This document shows positions 44,275 through 53,241 of a stretch of DNA of 64,000 nucleotides, in pieces. The first letter of the stretch is position 1, and each line of letters starts with the position of its first letter. The notes beneath the pieces are model-generated. The model was not told the DNA's origin. It worked only from the letters and a program-made list of their open reading frames with translations, and ran no database searches. This DNA is from Lysinibacillus_B sp050613145. Its GTDB lineage: Bacteria > Bacillota > Bacilli > Bacillales_A > Planococcaceae. The position numbers and the translations under genes are program-made. The stretch covers positions 558,001-622,000 of the forward strand of contig NZ_CP192507.1 in NCBI RefSeq assembly GCF_050613145.1. Direction: 5' to 3'.

Positions 44275-45265
44275 AAAATACATAGCGGCCTATGTACTTT
44301 CTATCGCTATTTTACTAGTGAGTATATGGTGTGGGATATCGATTGGTTCGGTATCTGTTCCACTTTCTACATTGTGGGACGCGGAAGCCAATCCAACCGC
44401 TTATAGTATTTTATGGCATATTCGGATGCCGCGCGTCATACTTGCTGCATTAGTCGGCGCATCACTGGCGATTGCCGGTGCCGCGTTTCAAGGCTTGCTC
44501 AAAAATCCGCTTGCTGATCCATATACACTTGGTATTTCATCCGGTGCATCAGTAGGTGCTGTTTTTACATTGTTCTTCAGTGTCTCGATTCCGGTATTTG
44601 GTCTGTTTACATTGCCGATTTTTAGTATGGCAGGCGCTTTAGTGACGCTTTTAATTGTCCTAGGCTTTGCACGAGTAATAGACCGAACAATGAAAATGGA
44701 GACATTAATTTTAACAGGGATTATATTTAGTTCGTTTTTAGGCTCCTGTATTTCGCTAATGATTGCACTTACTGGCGAAGAGCTTCGTTCGATTATGGGC
44801 TGGCTTTTAGGGAGTGTGTCCATGCGTGGATGGCCATATGTCCAAATGATTTTACCGTTCGTCATCATAGGCACAATGATTCTTTGGTTTAATCGCCGCG
44901 AGTTAAATGCGATGATTTATGGTGAAGAACGAGCAAAATATTTAGGGGTCGATGTCAAACGAAGCAAGTATATTATTTTAATCGGTGGCTCGATGTTAAC
45001 GGGTGCCGCTGTGGCAGTATCCGGCACGATTGGTTTCGTAGGGCTTGTTGTACCGCATATGGTGCGGATGATTTTAGGGGCAGACCATCGTCATTTGCTT
45101 CTCATTTCATTTTTAAATGGCGCAAGTTTACTCGTGATTTGTGATCTTGTATCACGGACCATTATTGCACCGACAGAATTACCAATTGGGGTCATTACAT
45201 CATTTATCGGTGCACCAGTATTTGCCTATATTTTCTTTAAGCAACGTAAAGGACGGGTAGCATAA
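44267..45265 (+). CDS. btuC: cobalamin ABC transporter permease
   Basis: The protein has 332 residues and about nine to ten membrane helices. It is a FecCD/BtuC-type permease with RMPRVILAALVGASLAIAG, FQGLLKNPLADPYTLGISSG and GFVGLVVPHMVR (coupling region). ATG 44267 lies within the end of btuF (CCAGAGG upstream); longer frames upstream are not used. Followed without a gap by the ATPase gene. Confidence 0.95.
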   Translation: MTKKYIAAYVLSIAILLVSIWCGISIGSVSVPLSTLWDAEANPTAYSILWHIRMPRVILAALVGASLAIAGAAFQGLLKNPLADPYTLGISSGASVGAVFTLFFSVSIPVFGLFTLPIFSMAGALVTLLIVLGFARVIDRTMKMETLILTGIIFSSFLGSCISLMIALTGEELRSIMGWLLGSVSMRGWPYVQMILPFVIIGTMILWFNRRELNAMIYGEERAKYLGVDVKRSKYIILIGGSMLTGAAVAVSGTIGFVGLVVPHMVRMILGADHRHLLLISFLNGASLLVICDLVSRTIIAPTELPIGVITSFIGAPVFAYIFFKQRKGRVA

Positions 45266-46726
45266 ATGTTGAAAGTTGAACAGATTTCAGGTGGATACGG
45301 ACATGTGCCAATCGTCCAAAACGTATCATTTGAGGTAGAGAAAGGAAAGGTACTTGGCATTTTAGGGCCAAATGGGAGCGGGAAATCTACACTGTTAAAG
45401 CTCATTAGTGGCATTATTGAACCAACTGCAGGGAATGTTTATATAGAAGGCAAACCGATGAAAAGTTACAGTGCCAAAGCGCTCGCTAAACAAATGGCCG
45501 TTTTACCGCAACTGCATGCCAATGCCTTTTCCAATTCCGTTTATGATGCCGTCTCATTAGGACGTTATCCACATCAGAAGGGTTTTTTCTCAAGTTGGTC
45601 GAAAGAAGATGAAGAGGCAGTAGAAAATGCGATGGTACAAACGGGCGTACAAAAATACCGTGACACGATGATGGAGTTTTTATCTGGTGGGGAGCAGCAG
45701 CGTGTCTTTATTGCACAGGCACTGGCGCAATGCTCAAAGGTGTTATTGTTAGATGAACCGACGAATCATTTAGATATTGCACATCAAAAGCAAATTTTAG
45801 ATATGATTCGAAAAGAAGCGACAGAATGTGGATTAACGGTTGTATCTGTATTTCATGATATTAATTTAGCGTCACTTTACTGTGATGAGTTATTATTGAT
45901 GGAAAACGGGCAAGTAAGGGTATACGGGGCACCACATGAAGTTGTACTGCAAGAGCAAATTGCAGATGTGTATCAGGCAAAGGTATCTACATACGCACAT
46001 CCGGAAATGCCAAAACCGCAAATTACGATGATGCCAGACCAAATCAGTCAACATAAGCCGGTTGTCTCGCTAGAGCAATTAACGATCACGCACGATTGTG
46101 TGCAGCTACAGACAGAATTTCCGTTAAAAGTCATTTCCTCTGCGGTGCATAATGCAGGGATGGGGTGGTACAACACCTTTTTAAACCGATCTGTATCACC
46201 GCAATATAATATTAATGATGTAAAAGAAGAAACCATCCAGTTTTTGAAGGAACAAGGCTTTTCATTAACGAATACAGTGGTCATGTTAACTGCTGTTGAG
46301 GCGAATCTTGCTGTGACACGCGTATTTAGCAATGGACGCTTTAGCGTGATTGTGGCTGTAACAGCAGGAGTAGGCAATGCGGTAGATGCAACGCGTACCT
46401 ATGAACGGGAATACAAACCGTACATTGGCACGATTAATACATGGGTTATTGTGAATGGAAAGTTATCAGACGAGGCATTTTATCAAGCGATGATTACAGC
46501 GACTGAAGCAAAAACAAAAGCGCTTGCGGAAGAGGATATTCGTGATGTACAAACGAATACAGTAGCAACAGGAACATCTACGGATAGTCTCTTAATTGCA
46601 GCTACGCAACACGGGGAAGAACTGCCTTATGCAGGTCCGATTACCGATGTTGGGAAGTTGATAGGGCGGGGCGTTTTTGAAACAACAGTCGCTGCTATTC
46701 AACAATATAAGCAAGCCAAAATTTAA
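45266..46726 (+). CDS. btuD: cobalamin ABC transporter ATPase fused to CbiZ amidohydrolase
   Basis: The protein has 486 residues. Residues 1-250 are an ABC ATPase with Walker A GPNGSGKST, signature LSGGEQQR, Walker B VLLLDEPTNHLD and H-loop VFHD. Residues about 275-486 form a CbiZ domain (SSAVHNAGMGWYNTFLNRSV, VMLTAVEANLAVTR, TDSLLIAATQ). CbiZ removes the lower-ligand arm of (pseudo)cobinamides so that incoming corrinoids can be rebuilt. The same fusion is seen in YvrA of B. subtilis. ATG 45266 begins directly after the btuC stop. Confidence 0.92.
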   Translation: MLKVEQISGGYGHVPIVQNVSFEVEKGKVLGILGPNGSGKSTLLKLISGIIEPTAGNVYIEGKPMKSYSAKALAKQMAVLPQLHANAFSNSVYDAVSLGRYPHQKGFFSSWSKEDEEAVENAMVQTGVQKYRDTMMEFLSGGEQQRVFIAQALAQCSKVLLLDEPTNHLDIAHQKQILDMIRKEATECGLTVVSVFHDINLASLYCDELLLMENGQVRVYGAPHEVVLQEQIADVYQAKVSTYAHPEMPKPQITMMPDQISQHKPVVSLEQLTITHDCVQLQTEFPLKVISSAVHNAGMGWYNTFLNRSVSPQYNINDVKEETIQFLKEQGFSLTNTVVMLTAVEANLAVTRVFSNGRFSVIVAVTAGVGNAVDATRTYEREYKPYIGTINTWVIVNGKLSDEAFYQAMITATEAKTKALAEEDIRDVQTNTVATGTSTDSLLIAATQHGEELPYAGPITDVGKLIGRGVFETTVAAIQQYKQAKI

Positions 46727-46743
46727 AGAAATGGGTGATTGGG

Positions 46744-47304
46744 ATGAAGCTTTACACAAAAACAGGTGATAAAGGGCAAACAAGTATCATCGGAGGGCGT
46801 GTTGATAAAGATCACGCACGAGTTGAAGCCTACGGGACAATTGATGAGTTAAATTCTGTCATTGGCAAGGCTGTATCAGAGTTAGATAAAGGGATTTTTG
46901 CGGATATTTTAGCGGATCTTGAGGCGATTCAGCATGAGTTATTTGATGGCGGCGGCGATTTAGCCAATGTGATGAAAAATCGCGTGTATAAGCTAACAGA
47001 AGCACCAATCGAAGTCATGGAAAAGCGAATCGATAAGCTTTCTGAAGAGGCCCCTGCATTGAAGCGTTTTATTTTGCCAGGAGGTGCTCCGGCAGCGGCA
47101 ACACTTCATATGGCAAGAACAATTGCGCGCCGTGCAGAACGTCAAACGGTCACATTAATGCGCGAAGTCGAGGATGTATCACCTGTTGTGCAAAAATATT
47201 TAAACCGTTTATCGGATTATTTATTTGCCGCAGCGCGTGTTGTCAACTTCCGTTTAAGTATTCCAGATGTAGAATACATTCGTAGTGGCGATGTTTTTAA
47301 GTAA
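46744..47304 (+). CDS. cob(I)alamin adenosyltransferase, PduO type
   Basis: The protein has 186 residues. It transfers 5'-deoxyadenosyl from ATP to cob(I)alamin to make the coenzyme form. Diagnostic motifs: YTKTGDKGQTSIIGG (ATP site), EAYGTIDELNSVIG and ARTIARRAERQTV with YLNRLSDYLF. It is the YvqK/PduO family. ATG 46744 has GGGTGA upstream. Last gene of the B12 operon; a terminator follows. Confidence 0.95.
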   Translation: MKLYTKTGDKGQTSIIGGRVDKDHARVEAYGTIDELNSVIGKAVSELDKGIFADILADLEAIQHELFDGGGDLANVMKNRVYKLTEAPIEVMEKRIDKLSEEAPALKRFILPGGAPAAATLHMARTIARRAERQTVTLMREVEDVSPVVQKYLNRLSDYLFAAARVVNFRLSIPDVEYIRSGDVFK

Positions 47305-47315
47305 ATAGTAACTTC

Positions 47316-47345
47316 CCCTCTCAATGCATTTTGAGAGGGTTTTTA
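47316..47345 (+). terminator. terminator of the B12 operon
   Basis: CCCTCTCAA (47316-47324) pairs with TTGAGAGGG (47331-47339), followed by TTTTT. Confidence 0.88.
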
Positions 47346-47483
47346 ATGTGTATTTATAAAAAATAAAGATTTTTATAGCTAGGTAGCAGGATATTCTCGA
47401 AAAGGTATAGAATTTCTCTAAATAAGAATGAGGCTGTTCAATCTTTATATACAAAATTTTCTGACGTTTGTGACGAAAAACTG

Positions 47484-47512
47484 TTGACTGAATGCTCATT
47501 CATAATTACAAT
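47484..47512 (+). promoter_or_regulatory. fadF promoter with FadR-type operator in the spacer
   Basis: TTGACT (47484-47489), a 17-bp spacer and TACAAT (47507-47512) form a near-consensus sigma-A promoter. The spacer contains the perfect palindrome TGAATGCTCATTCA (47489-47502), close to the TGAATG/CATTCA halves of Bacillus FadR operators. Binding would block RNA polymerase. The rest of the 316-bp gap (47305-47620) shows nothing further. Confidence 0.75.
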
Positions 47513-47620
47513 AATACTAATAGTATTAATATGGAAATATAATTTATTTATAGTAAGTTATGATGGAGATGTATAAGGGGAGTAATCATCTTAGTGTGAC
47601 TTGCTTAGGGGGGATTTGTA

Positions 47621-50059
47621 GTGAATAATACACTATTAATTGTGAACTGGATAGCTACAATTGCGGTTATTTTGTATGCGTTAGGGTTATTTGCATACTT
47701 ATTAAAAACACGCTATCAGTTTATTCAGTTAGGGAGAAAAGAAGAGTTCGAACAGAAATTTAGCGAACGCATTAGTGATTTAGTCGAAAAAGTATTCGGT
47801 CAATCGAAGCTATTAAAAGACAAGAAGATGGGATTAATCCACGTTCTGTTCTTCTATGGATTCTTAATGGTACAGTTCGGCGCGATTGATTTAATTTGGA
47901 AAGGGCTAGCACCTGGTTCCCATTTACCATTAGGGGGACTTTACGGGTTCTTTACGTTCTTCCAAGAAATCGTTGCAGTAGTTATTTTAGTTGCCGTATT
48001 TGGCGCATTTTATCGCCGTTATATTGAAAAACTTGTCCGCTTAAAGCGCGGCTGGAAAAATGGTTTAGTACTGATTTTTATCGGTGGGTTAATGACATCG
48101 ACATTAATCGGTAACGGTATGAGTTTAATTTGGCATGACCATAGTTTTAACGGCTATGAGCCAGTTGCATCAAGCATTGCTTGGGTATTCCAATGGATTT
48201 CACCAACAGTAGCTGCTGCTGTATTTTACATTATGTGGTGGGTGCATTTAGTCATCTTATTAACATTCTTAGTGTATGTACCACAAGGTAAACACTTCCA
48301 CTTAATTACGAGTATCGTCAACGTTGGGGTGAACCGCTTAGAGCGTAAAGGGACACTACGTCCAATTGACTTTGCAGCACTTGAAGAAGCAGAAGATGAG
48401 GCAGATATGCCAGCACTTGGTGTTGGGAAAATTCAAGACTTCACACAAAAGCAATTACTTGATTTATATGCTTGTGTAGAGTGTGGTCGTTGTACGAATA
48501 TGTGTCCAGCAACAGGTACAGGGAAAATGTTATCACCGATGGACTTACTCGTGAAATTACGTGATCATTTAACTTTCACAGGGGCAGTTGTCACAAAACA
48601 AAAGCCTTGGGTACCATTCCAATTCTTTAACAATACACAAGGAAACCAGTTAGCGATTGCTGCAGCAGGTGGCGGTACGCTTGAGTCTATTTATGACCGT
48701 GAGTTAATCGGTGGCGTAATTACAGAAGAAGAAATTTGGGCTTGTACGACTTGTCGTAACTGTGAAGATCAATGTCCAGTCATGAATGAGCACGTAGATA
48801 AAATTATCGACCTTCGTCGTTATTTAACGATGACAGAAGGAAAAGTAAACCCAGATGCACAACGCGCGATGACAAATATCGAGCGTCAAGGTAATCCATG
48901 GGGCTTAAACCGTAAAGAAAAAGAAAACTGGCGTGAGTTAGATGAATCTATCGACATTCCAACTGTGAAAGAGGCGAAGAAATCTGGAGAAGGCTTCGAG
49001 TATTTATTCTGGGTTGGTTCGATGGGGGCATTCGACAATCGTTCACAAAAAATTGCATTATCCTTTGCACGTTTACTGAACGAAGCAGGTGTCAAGTTTG
49101 CGATTTTAGGAAACAAAGAGAAAAACTCTGGGGATACGCCGCGTCGTCTTGGAAATGAGTTCTTATTCCAAGAGCTAGCGACAGGAAATATTGAAGAGTT
49201 TGAGAAAAATGAAGTAACAAAAATCGTGACAATCGATCCGCATGCATACAATATTTTCAAAAATGAGTATCAGGATTTCGGTTGGTCAGGTGAAGTATAT
49301 CACCATACAGAGCTTCTGTATGACTTAATTAAACAAGGTCGCTTAACGATGAATCACCGTGTAGAAGAAACAATCGTATTCCATGATTCATGTTACTTAG
49401 GTCGTTACAATGACGTATACGATCCACCACGTGAAATTTTAAAAGGGATTCCAGGTGTGGAGCTTGTTGAGATGGAACGTAACCGCGAAACAGGTATGTG
49501 CTGTGGCGCAGGTGGTGGTTTAATGTGGATGGAAGAGCATGTTGGAAATCGTATTAACGTTGCACGTACAGAACAAGCGTTGGCAACAGACGCTTCCGTT
49601 ATTTCTTCAGGCTGTCCGTACTGCTTAACAATGTTACAAGATGGTACGAAAGCAAAAGAAGTAGAGGACAAAGTCGGTACATTCGACATTGCCGAGCTAT
49701 TAGTGCGCGCTGTATTTGGTGATGGTGAAGCTGCGAAAGAAGAAACAGTAGAAGACGACATCATTGAAGAAACAGATGCAGGCGTAGTAGCAATGACGGC
49801 AACTGAAGCAGAGACAAAACAAGTAGCGCCACCTGAAAGCAGTAAGCAAATGATTGCCCAGGAAGCAGTAGTGGAAGAAGTGCCTGTGATGGAAGAAACA
49901 CCTACTGTAGAACAGCATCACGAAGAGGTACATCCGGAGGCGCAAGGTGTTGTAGCAGTTGAGATTCCAGAAACAGCTGAGGAAAAAACACAAGATACAG
50001 TGAAGCCAGAAGTGCATGCAGCAGAAGAAGCTGTTGCAATCATAGATACACAAAAGTAA
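47621..50059 (+). CDS. fadF: (Fe-S)-binding oxidoreductase FadF with long acidic tail
   Basis: The protein has 812 residues. The N-terminal 240 residues hold about six membrane helices of a NarI-like haem b domain. Then come two 4Fe-4S motifs (CVECGRCTNMCPA and CTTCRNCEDQCPV) and two CCG domains (HDSCYLGRYN with GMCCGAGGG; SGCPYC). It fits B. subtilis FadF (YwjF), which is FadR-regulated and is thought to carry electrons from acyl-CoA dehydrogenases/ETF to menaquinone. The last 90-100 residues are a low-complexity Glu/Val/Pro tail not expected in a protein of about 705 residues. GTG 47621 has GGGGGGA upstream. Confidence 0.92.
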   Translation: MNNTLLIVNWIATIAVILYALGLFAYLLKTRYQFIQLGRKEEFEQKFSERISDLVEKVFGQSKLLKDKKMGLIHVLFFYGFLMVQFGAIDLIWKGLAPGSHLPLGGLYGFFTFFQEIVAVVILVAVFGAFYRRYIEKLVRLKRGWKNGLVLIFIGGLMTSTLIGNGMSLIWHDHSFNGYEPVASSIAWVFQWISPTVAAAVFYIMWWVHLVILLTFLVYVPQGKHFHLITSIVNVGVNRLERKGTLRPIDFAALEEAEDEADMPALGVGKIQDFTQKQLLDLYACVECGRCTNMCPATGTGKMLSPMDLLVKLRDHLTFTGAVVTKQKPWVPFQFFNNTQGNQLAIAAAGGGTLESIYDRELIGGVITEEEIWACTTCRNCEDQCPVMNEHVDKIIDLRRYLTMTEGKVNPDAQRAMTNIERQGNPWGLNRKEKENWRELDESIDIPTVKEAKKSGEGFEYLFWVGSMGAFDNRSQKIALSFARLLNEAGVKFAILGNKEKNSGDTPRRLGNEFLFQELATGNIEEFEKNEVTKIVTIDPHAYNIFKNEYQDFGWSGEVYHHTELLYDLIKQGRLTMNHRVEETIVFHDSCYLGRYNDVYDPPREILKGIPGVELVEMERNRETGMCCGAGGGLMWMEEHVGNRINVARTEQALATDASVISSGCPYCLTMLQDGTKAKEVEDKVGTFDIAELLVRAVFGDGEAAKEETVEDDIIEETDAGVVAMTATEAETKQVAPPESSKQMIAQEAVVEEVPVMEETPTVEQHHEEVHPEAQGVVAVEIPETAEEKTQDTVKPEVHAAEEAVAIIDTQK

Positions 50060-50063
50060 TGAA

Positions 50064-50103
50064 AAGCATCTACTCGTACGAGAAATCGTATGAGTAGATG
50101 CTT
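50064..50103 (+). terminator. terminator hairpin after fadF
   Basis: An 18-bp stem (50064-50081 with 50086-50103, one G-U) closed by GAAA, followed by a weak T-run (GTTTCATTTT). Confidence 0.75.
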
Positions 50104-50122
50104 GTTTCATTTTAGTTAAGAT

Positions 50123-50216
50123 AATAGACAAAAAGTTTAAGATAATAGACAAACTCGGAACATTAATAGACAAAAGATTTAAGTTAATAGACAAACCCGA
50201 GTGATTAATAGACAAA
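50123..50216. repeat. array of five AATAGACAAA units, spacing exactly 21 bp
   Basis: AATAGACAAA occurs at 50123, 50144, 50165, 50186 and 50207, each 21 bp apart; the filler between copies varies (AGTTTAAGAT, CTCGGAACATT, AGATTTAAGTT, CCCGAGTGATT), and CTCGG/CCGAG in two fillers are complementary. It lies between convergent fadF and the secreted-protein gene. Confidence 0.9.
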
Positions 50217-50220
50217 CCAT

Positions 50221-51816
50221 CTATTCAACCTTAAATATTATCGTTTTCCCACTTGTTACAGCCCGTCCATTAGTAGATTTAATCGCATCTGTCATCACAA
50301 GTGTATAAATTTCGCCAGATGTATAACCTTGGTCTGGGGCATGTACAAATACTTTTTTCCCTTCACTTGAAAATGTTAAACCATTCACTCGTTCACCTGC
50401 TGCATTGACAACATACACCGTATTCTCGTTCAGTGAGCGTGGGTCAACGGGTTGGCTAAATGTGATAGTCCATGTTTTGTTTTTCTCATATGCTTGTAAT
50501 GTAGAGGGATGTATCATCGTTAGCGTGTAAGAATAATCCTTCCCATTATAGCTATGTGCTAAAATGTTTCCTGTTTCTACAACATCAAGAAAATGAATGG
50601 CTTGTTTCAAGTTACCGACGATTTGTGCTGTTTTAGGATCATAAGCTACTGTAGATACTGATTTATTAAAGCTATGCAACAATACGTAGTCATTTAACAG
50701 TGTCAATAAATCCCGTTCATCGTGCTGGCGAGCAAATTGTTTGCCAAGTGCATACCCTTCGTCAAATAAATAAAAAGATTGATCTGTCATGAGATAAGTT
50801 GGATATTCATAATCAGACGAATAAGCGATTTCACTATCGAGCGTTGTAGTAGAGAGTTGCATCGTATCTAAATTAAGCAGCAAATACTGGTCATCATATG
50901 AGAAAGCAAAGCGATTTCCTGTTGAGAAGAAATCATAATAGAGCTCATCTTCTCCAAATTCAATTTCCTTCACGATTTGTCCTTGTGCATTAAATTCGAT
51001 AAAACGGTGTGTCATCTGTGTATCATCTGTTTGATGAACCGAATTAATATACATCATATAGCGGTCCGGTTGACTAAAATCCACTTTTTCGTAAGAAATC
51101 GCATCAAAATAACGCTCCCATTTATAAACGAATACTGAAACGAAATTGACGATGTGATCTTTTGGGAAATGAGGCTCCAACGTTACGGTTTGATTGATAT
51201 TACGTACTGGATCTTTAATATCTACATCAACAGTAGCTAACTCTGCACAGAAATCTTCACCGGCGCAAGGTGTTAATGTAGGGCGTTCGTACACAATTTC
51301 AGGAAATGCAAGCTCTTCCCCAAATAAATTAAATCCAAGCATCGGTACAAGATTGACCCCATCATAAAAGTAAAATTGCCCATCTATTATGTCCCAATAC
51401 CTCGCTTGTTCTAAATACGTGAAGTAATTTTCATCTTCAAGTGACCACACAATATTTAAGTTTTCATCATACAATACTAGACTCATCAGCTCTGTATCAT
51501 AAAACATTAAATAGGCTTGTCCATCCTCCGACTTAAACGGGAATACATAACCGCTCTTTAGTAAAAGTTTCTTTTGAATTTTTCCATTATCACGATGTAA
51601 CTTATAAAAATCAAAAAGCAATTGTTCCTCATCTGCTGTATAGCTAATGGCTAATACATCACCTGTTGATGTTGACAGTGCCGTGTATAAGCTATAGTCA
51701 AGTGTGCGACTCCATTGCTCATTAAAAGCAATGTCTGTCTTTGCACTAGCAGGCAGTGTAAAACTACATAAAAAAAGGCAGCATATCATTATTATAACGC
51801 TACGTTTCAGATTCAC
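50221..51816 (-). CDS. secreted protein with C-terminal SbsA Ig-like domain
   Basis: The protein has 531 residues. GTG 51816 is chosen because AGGAGG lies 7 bases upstream; the ATG nearer the site is too close. A signal peptide ends at about residue 25 (TLPASA). The large middle part has repeated beta strands with aromatic residues (propeller-like), no named family. The last 95 residues are an SbsA Ig-like (Big_5) domain: TWTITFSQPVDPRSLNENTVYVVNAAG, VHAPDQGYTSGEIYTL. Function unknown; an exported or cell-surface protein. Single gene. Confidence 0.75.
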   Translation of the reverse strand: MNLKRSVIIMICCLFLCSFTLPASAKTDIAFNEQWSRTLDYSLYTALSTSTGDVLAISYTADEEQLLFDFYKLHRDNGKIQKKLLLKSGYVFPFKSEDGQAYLMFYDTELMSLVLYDENLNIVWSLEDENYFTYLEQARYWDIIDGQFYFYDGVNLVPMLGFNLFGEELAFPEIVYERPTLTPCAGEDFCAELATVDVDIKDPVRNINQTVTLEPHFPKDHIVNFVSVFVYKWERYFDAISYEKVDFSQPDRYMMYINSVHQTDDTQMTHRFIEFNAQGQIVKEIEFGEDELYYDFFSTGNRFAFSYDDQYLLLNLDTMQLSTTTLDSEIAYSSDYEYPTYLMTDQSFYLFDEGYALGKQFARQHDERDLLTLLNDYVLLHSFNKSVSTVAYDPKTAQIVGNLKQAIHFLDVVETGNILAHSYNGKDYSYTLTMIHPSTLQAYEKNKTWTITFSQPVDPRSLNENTVYVVNAAGERVNGLTFSSEGKKVFVHAPDQGYTSGEIYTLVMTDAIKSTNGRAVTSGKTIIFKVE

Positions 51817-51915
51817 GTTCATCCCTCCTAAAACTATCATACAACCAATATAGCAAAATTATCCAAGTTTTAAGCTTCATAAATTGTTAAATTTAAAAAA
51901 TTTTAAAAAATGTAT

Positions 51916-51944
51916 TTGAAAATGTTCTAATTATTTAGTATATT
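51916..51944 (+). promoter_or_regulatory. promoter of the thiolase operon
   Basis: TTGAAA (51916-51921), 17-bp spacer, TATATT (51939-51944); a likely transcription start near 51951 lies about 98 bp upstream of the first gene. Confidence 0.6.
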
Positions 51945-51980
51945 TTATACAAATAGTTTTTGTTATTTTTTTGCAGTTAA

Positions 51981-51998
51981 ACTGAGCGAGCGTTCAGT
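51981..51998. promoter_or_regulatory. TetR/FadR-type operator upstream of the thiolase gene
   Basis: ACTGAGCGAGCGTTCAGT is an imperfect palindrome. Its inner 14 bp (TGAGCG-AG-CGTTCA, 51983-51996) has the same layout as the palindrome in the fadF promoter. It lies downstream of the promoter, where a bound repressor could act as a roadblock. Confidence 0.65.
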
Positions 51999-52048
51999 CG
52001 ATGGCGAACAAATACATAAACTCAATCTAAGCAAAGGGGTGTTGAAGA

Positions 52049-53239
52049 TTGAATAAAACAGTTATTTTAGATGGTGCACGTACAGCATTTGGGAAATTTG
52101 GTGGTGCATTCACCAACTTACAAGCGAGTGACTTAGGTGGTATTGCGATTAAAGCAGCAATGGAAAAAGCAAACATTAACCCGAGTGATGTGGGAGAAGT
52201 CATTATTGGAACGGTGTTGCAAGCAGGGCAGGGACAAATTCCGTCAAGACAAGCGGCAAGCAAAGCAGATATTCCTTGGCATGTGAAAACGGAAACGATT
52301 AACAAAGTTTGTGCTTCTGGCATGCGCAGCATTACATTAGGCGATCAGCTGATTCGTTTAGGAGAAGAGGAAGTCATTGTAGCTGGTGGAATGGAATCGA
52401 TGTCAAATGCACCGTACTATTTACCAAAAGGTCGCTTTGGCTTCCGTATGGGCGATGCAAGTGTAGTAGATGGCATGGTATACGACGGACTTTCTTGTGC
52501 ATTTGACCCGAAAAATCCGCATATGGGTATTTACGGGAATGCTACTGCAGATGAATTCCAACTGACACGTGAGCAGCAAGACAAATGGGCTGCACGTAGT
52601 CATCAGTTAGCTGAAGCTTCACGTGAGAAGTTTGCACAAGAAATTGTGCCAGTAGAAATTCCACAGCGCAAAGGTGAGCCGATTGTTGTAAGCGAAGATG
52701 AATCGATTCGACCAGGCACTTCTGTTGAAACGCTTGCAAAGCTACGTCCAGCATTCGTGAAAGACGGCACGATTACAGCGGGGAATGCACCAGGAATCAA
52801 TGATGGTGCTTGTGCAGTCGTACTCATGAGCGAGGAACGTGCTCAAAAAGAAGAGCGTACGCCACTTGCAACCATTTTGGCACATGCAGAAGTTGCCGTA
52901 GAACCAAAAGACTTCCCACAAACACCGGGATTAGTCATTAATGAATTATTAAAGAAAACAGGCAAAACGGTTGATGACATTGACTTAGTTGAAATTAACG
53001 AAGCATTTGCAGCAGTTGCCCTCGTAAGTAATCAAATTGCAGGGCTTGCAGAAGAGAAAGTAAATGTAAACGGTGGTGCAGTCGCACTTGGACACCCAAT
53101 CGGAGCAAGTGGTGCGCGGATCATTTTAACATTAGCATATGAATTAAAACGTCGTGGCGGCGGTATCGGCATTGCAGCAATTTGCTCAGGTGGCGGTCAA
53201 GGGGATGCAGTCATGATTGAAGTCAAAGGGGATGAATAA
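52049..53239 (+). CDS. mmgA: acetyl-CoA C-acetyltransferase (thiolase)
   Basis: The protein has 396 residues from TTG 52049 with AAAGGGGTG upstream. The thiolase catalytic set is complete: nucleophile Cys88 in KVCASGMRSI, GHPIGASGARI (His) and CSGGGQGDA (second Cys). It catalyses the last thiolytic step or acetoacetyl-CoA formation. It heads the operon thiolase, hydroxyacyl-CoA dehydrogenase, two acyl-CoA dehydrogenases, TetR, comparable in order to mmgABC. The gene name is by similarity of content only. Confidence 0.92.
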   Translation: MNKTVILDGARTAFGKFGGAFTNLQASDLGGIAIKAAMEKANINPSDVGEVIIGTVLQAGQGQIPSRQAASKADIPWHVKTETINKVCASGMRSITLGDQLIRLGEEEVIVAGGMESMSNAPYYLPKGRFGFRMGDASVVDGMVYDGLSCAFDPKNPHMGIYGNATADEFQLTREQQDKWAARSHQLAEASREKFAQEIVPVEIPQRKGEPIVVSEDESIRPGTSVETLAKLRPAFVKDGTITAGNAPGINDGACAVVLMSEERAQKEERTPLATILAHAEVAVEPKDFPQTPGLVINELLKKTGKTVDDIDLVEINEAFAAVALVSNQIAGLAEEKVNVNGGAVALGHPIGASGARIILTLAYELKRRGGGIGIAAICSGGGQGDAVMIEVKGDE

Positions 53240-53241
53240 CA

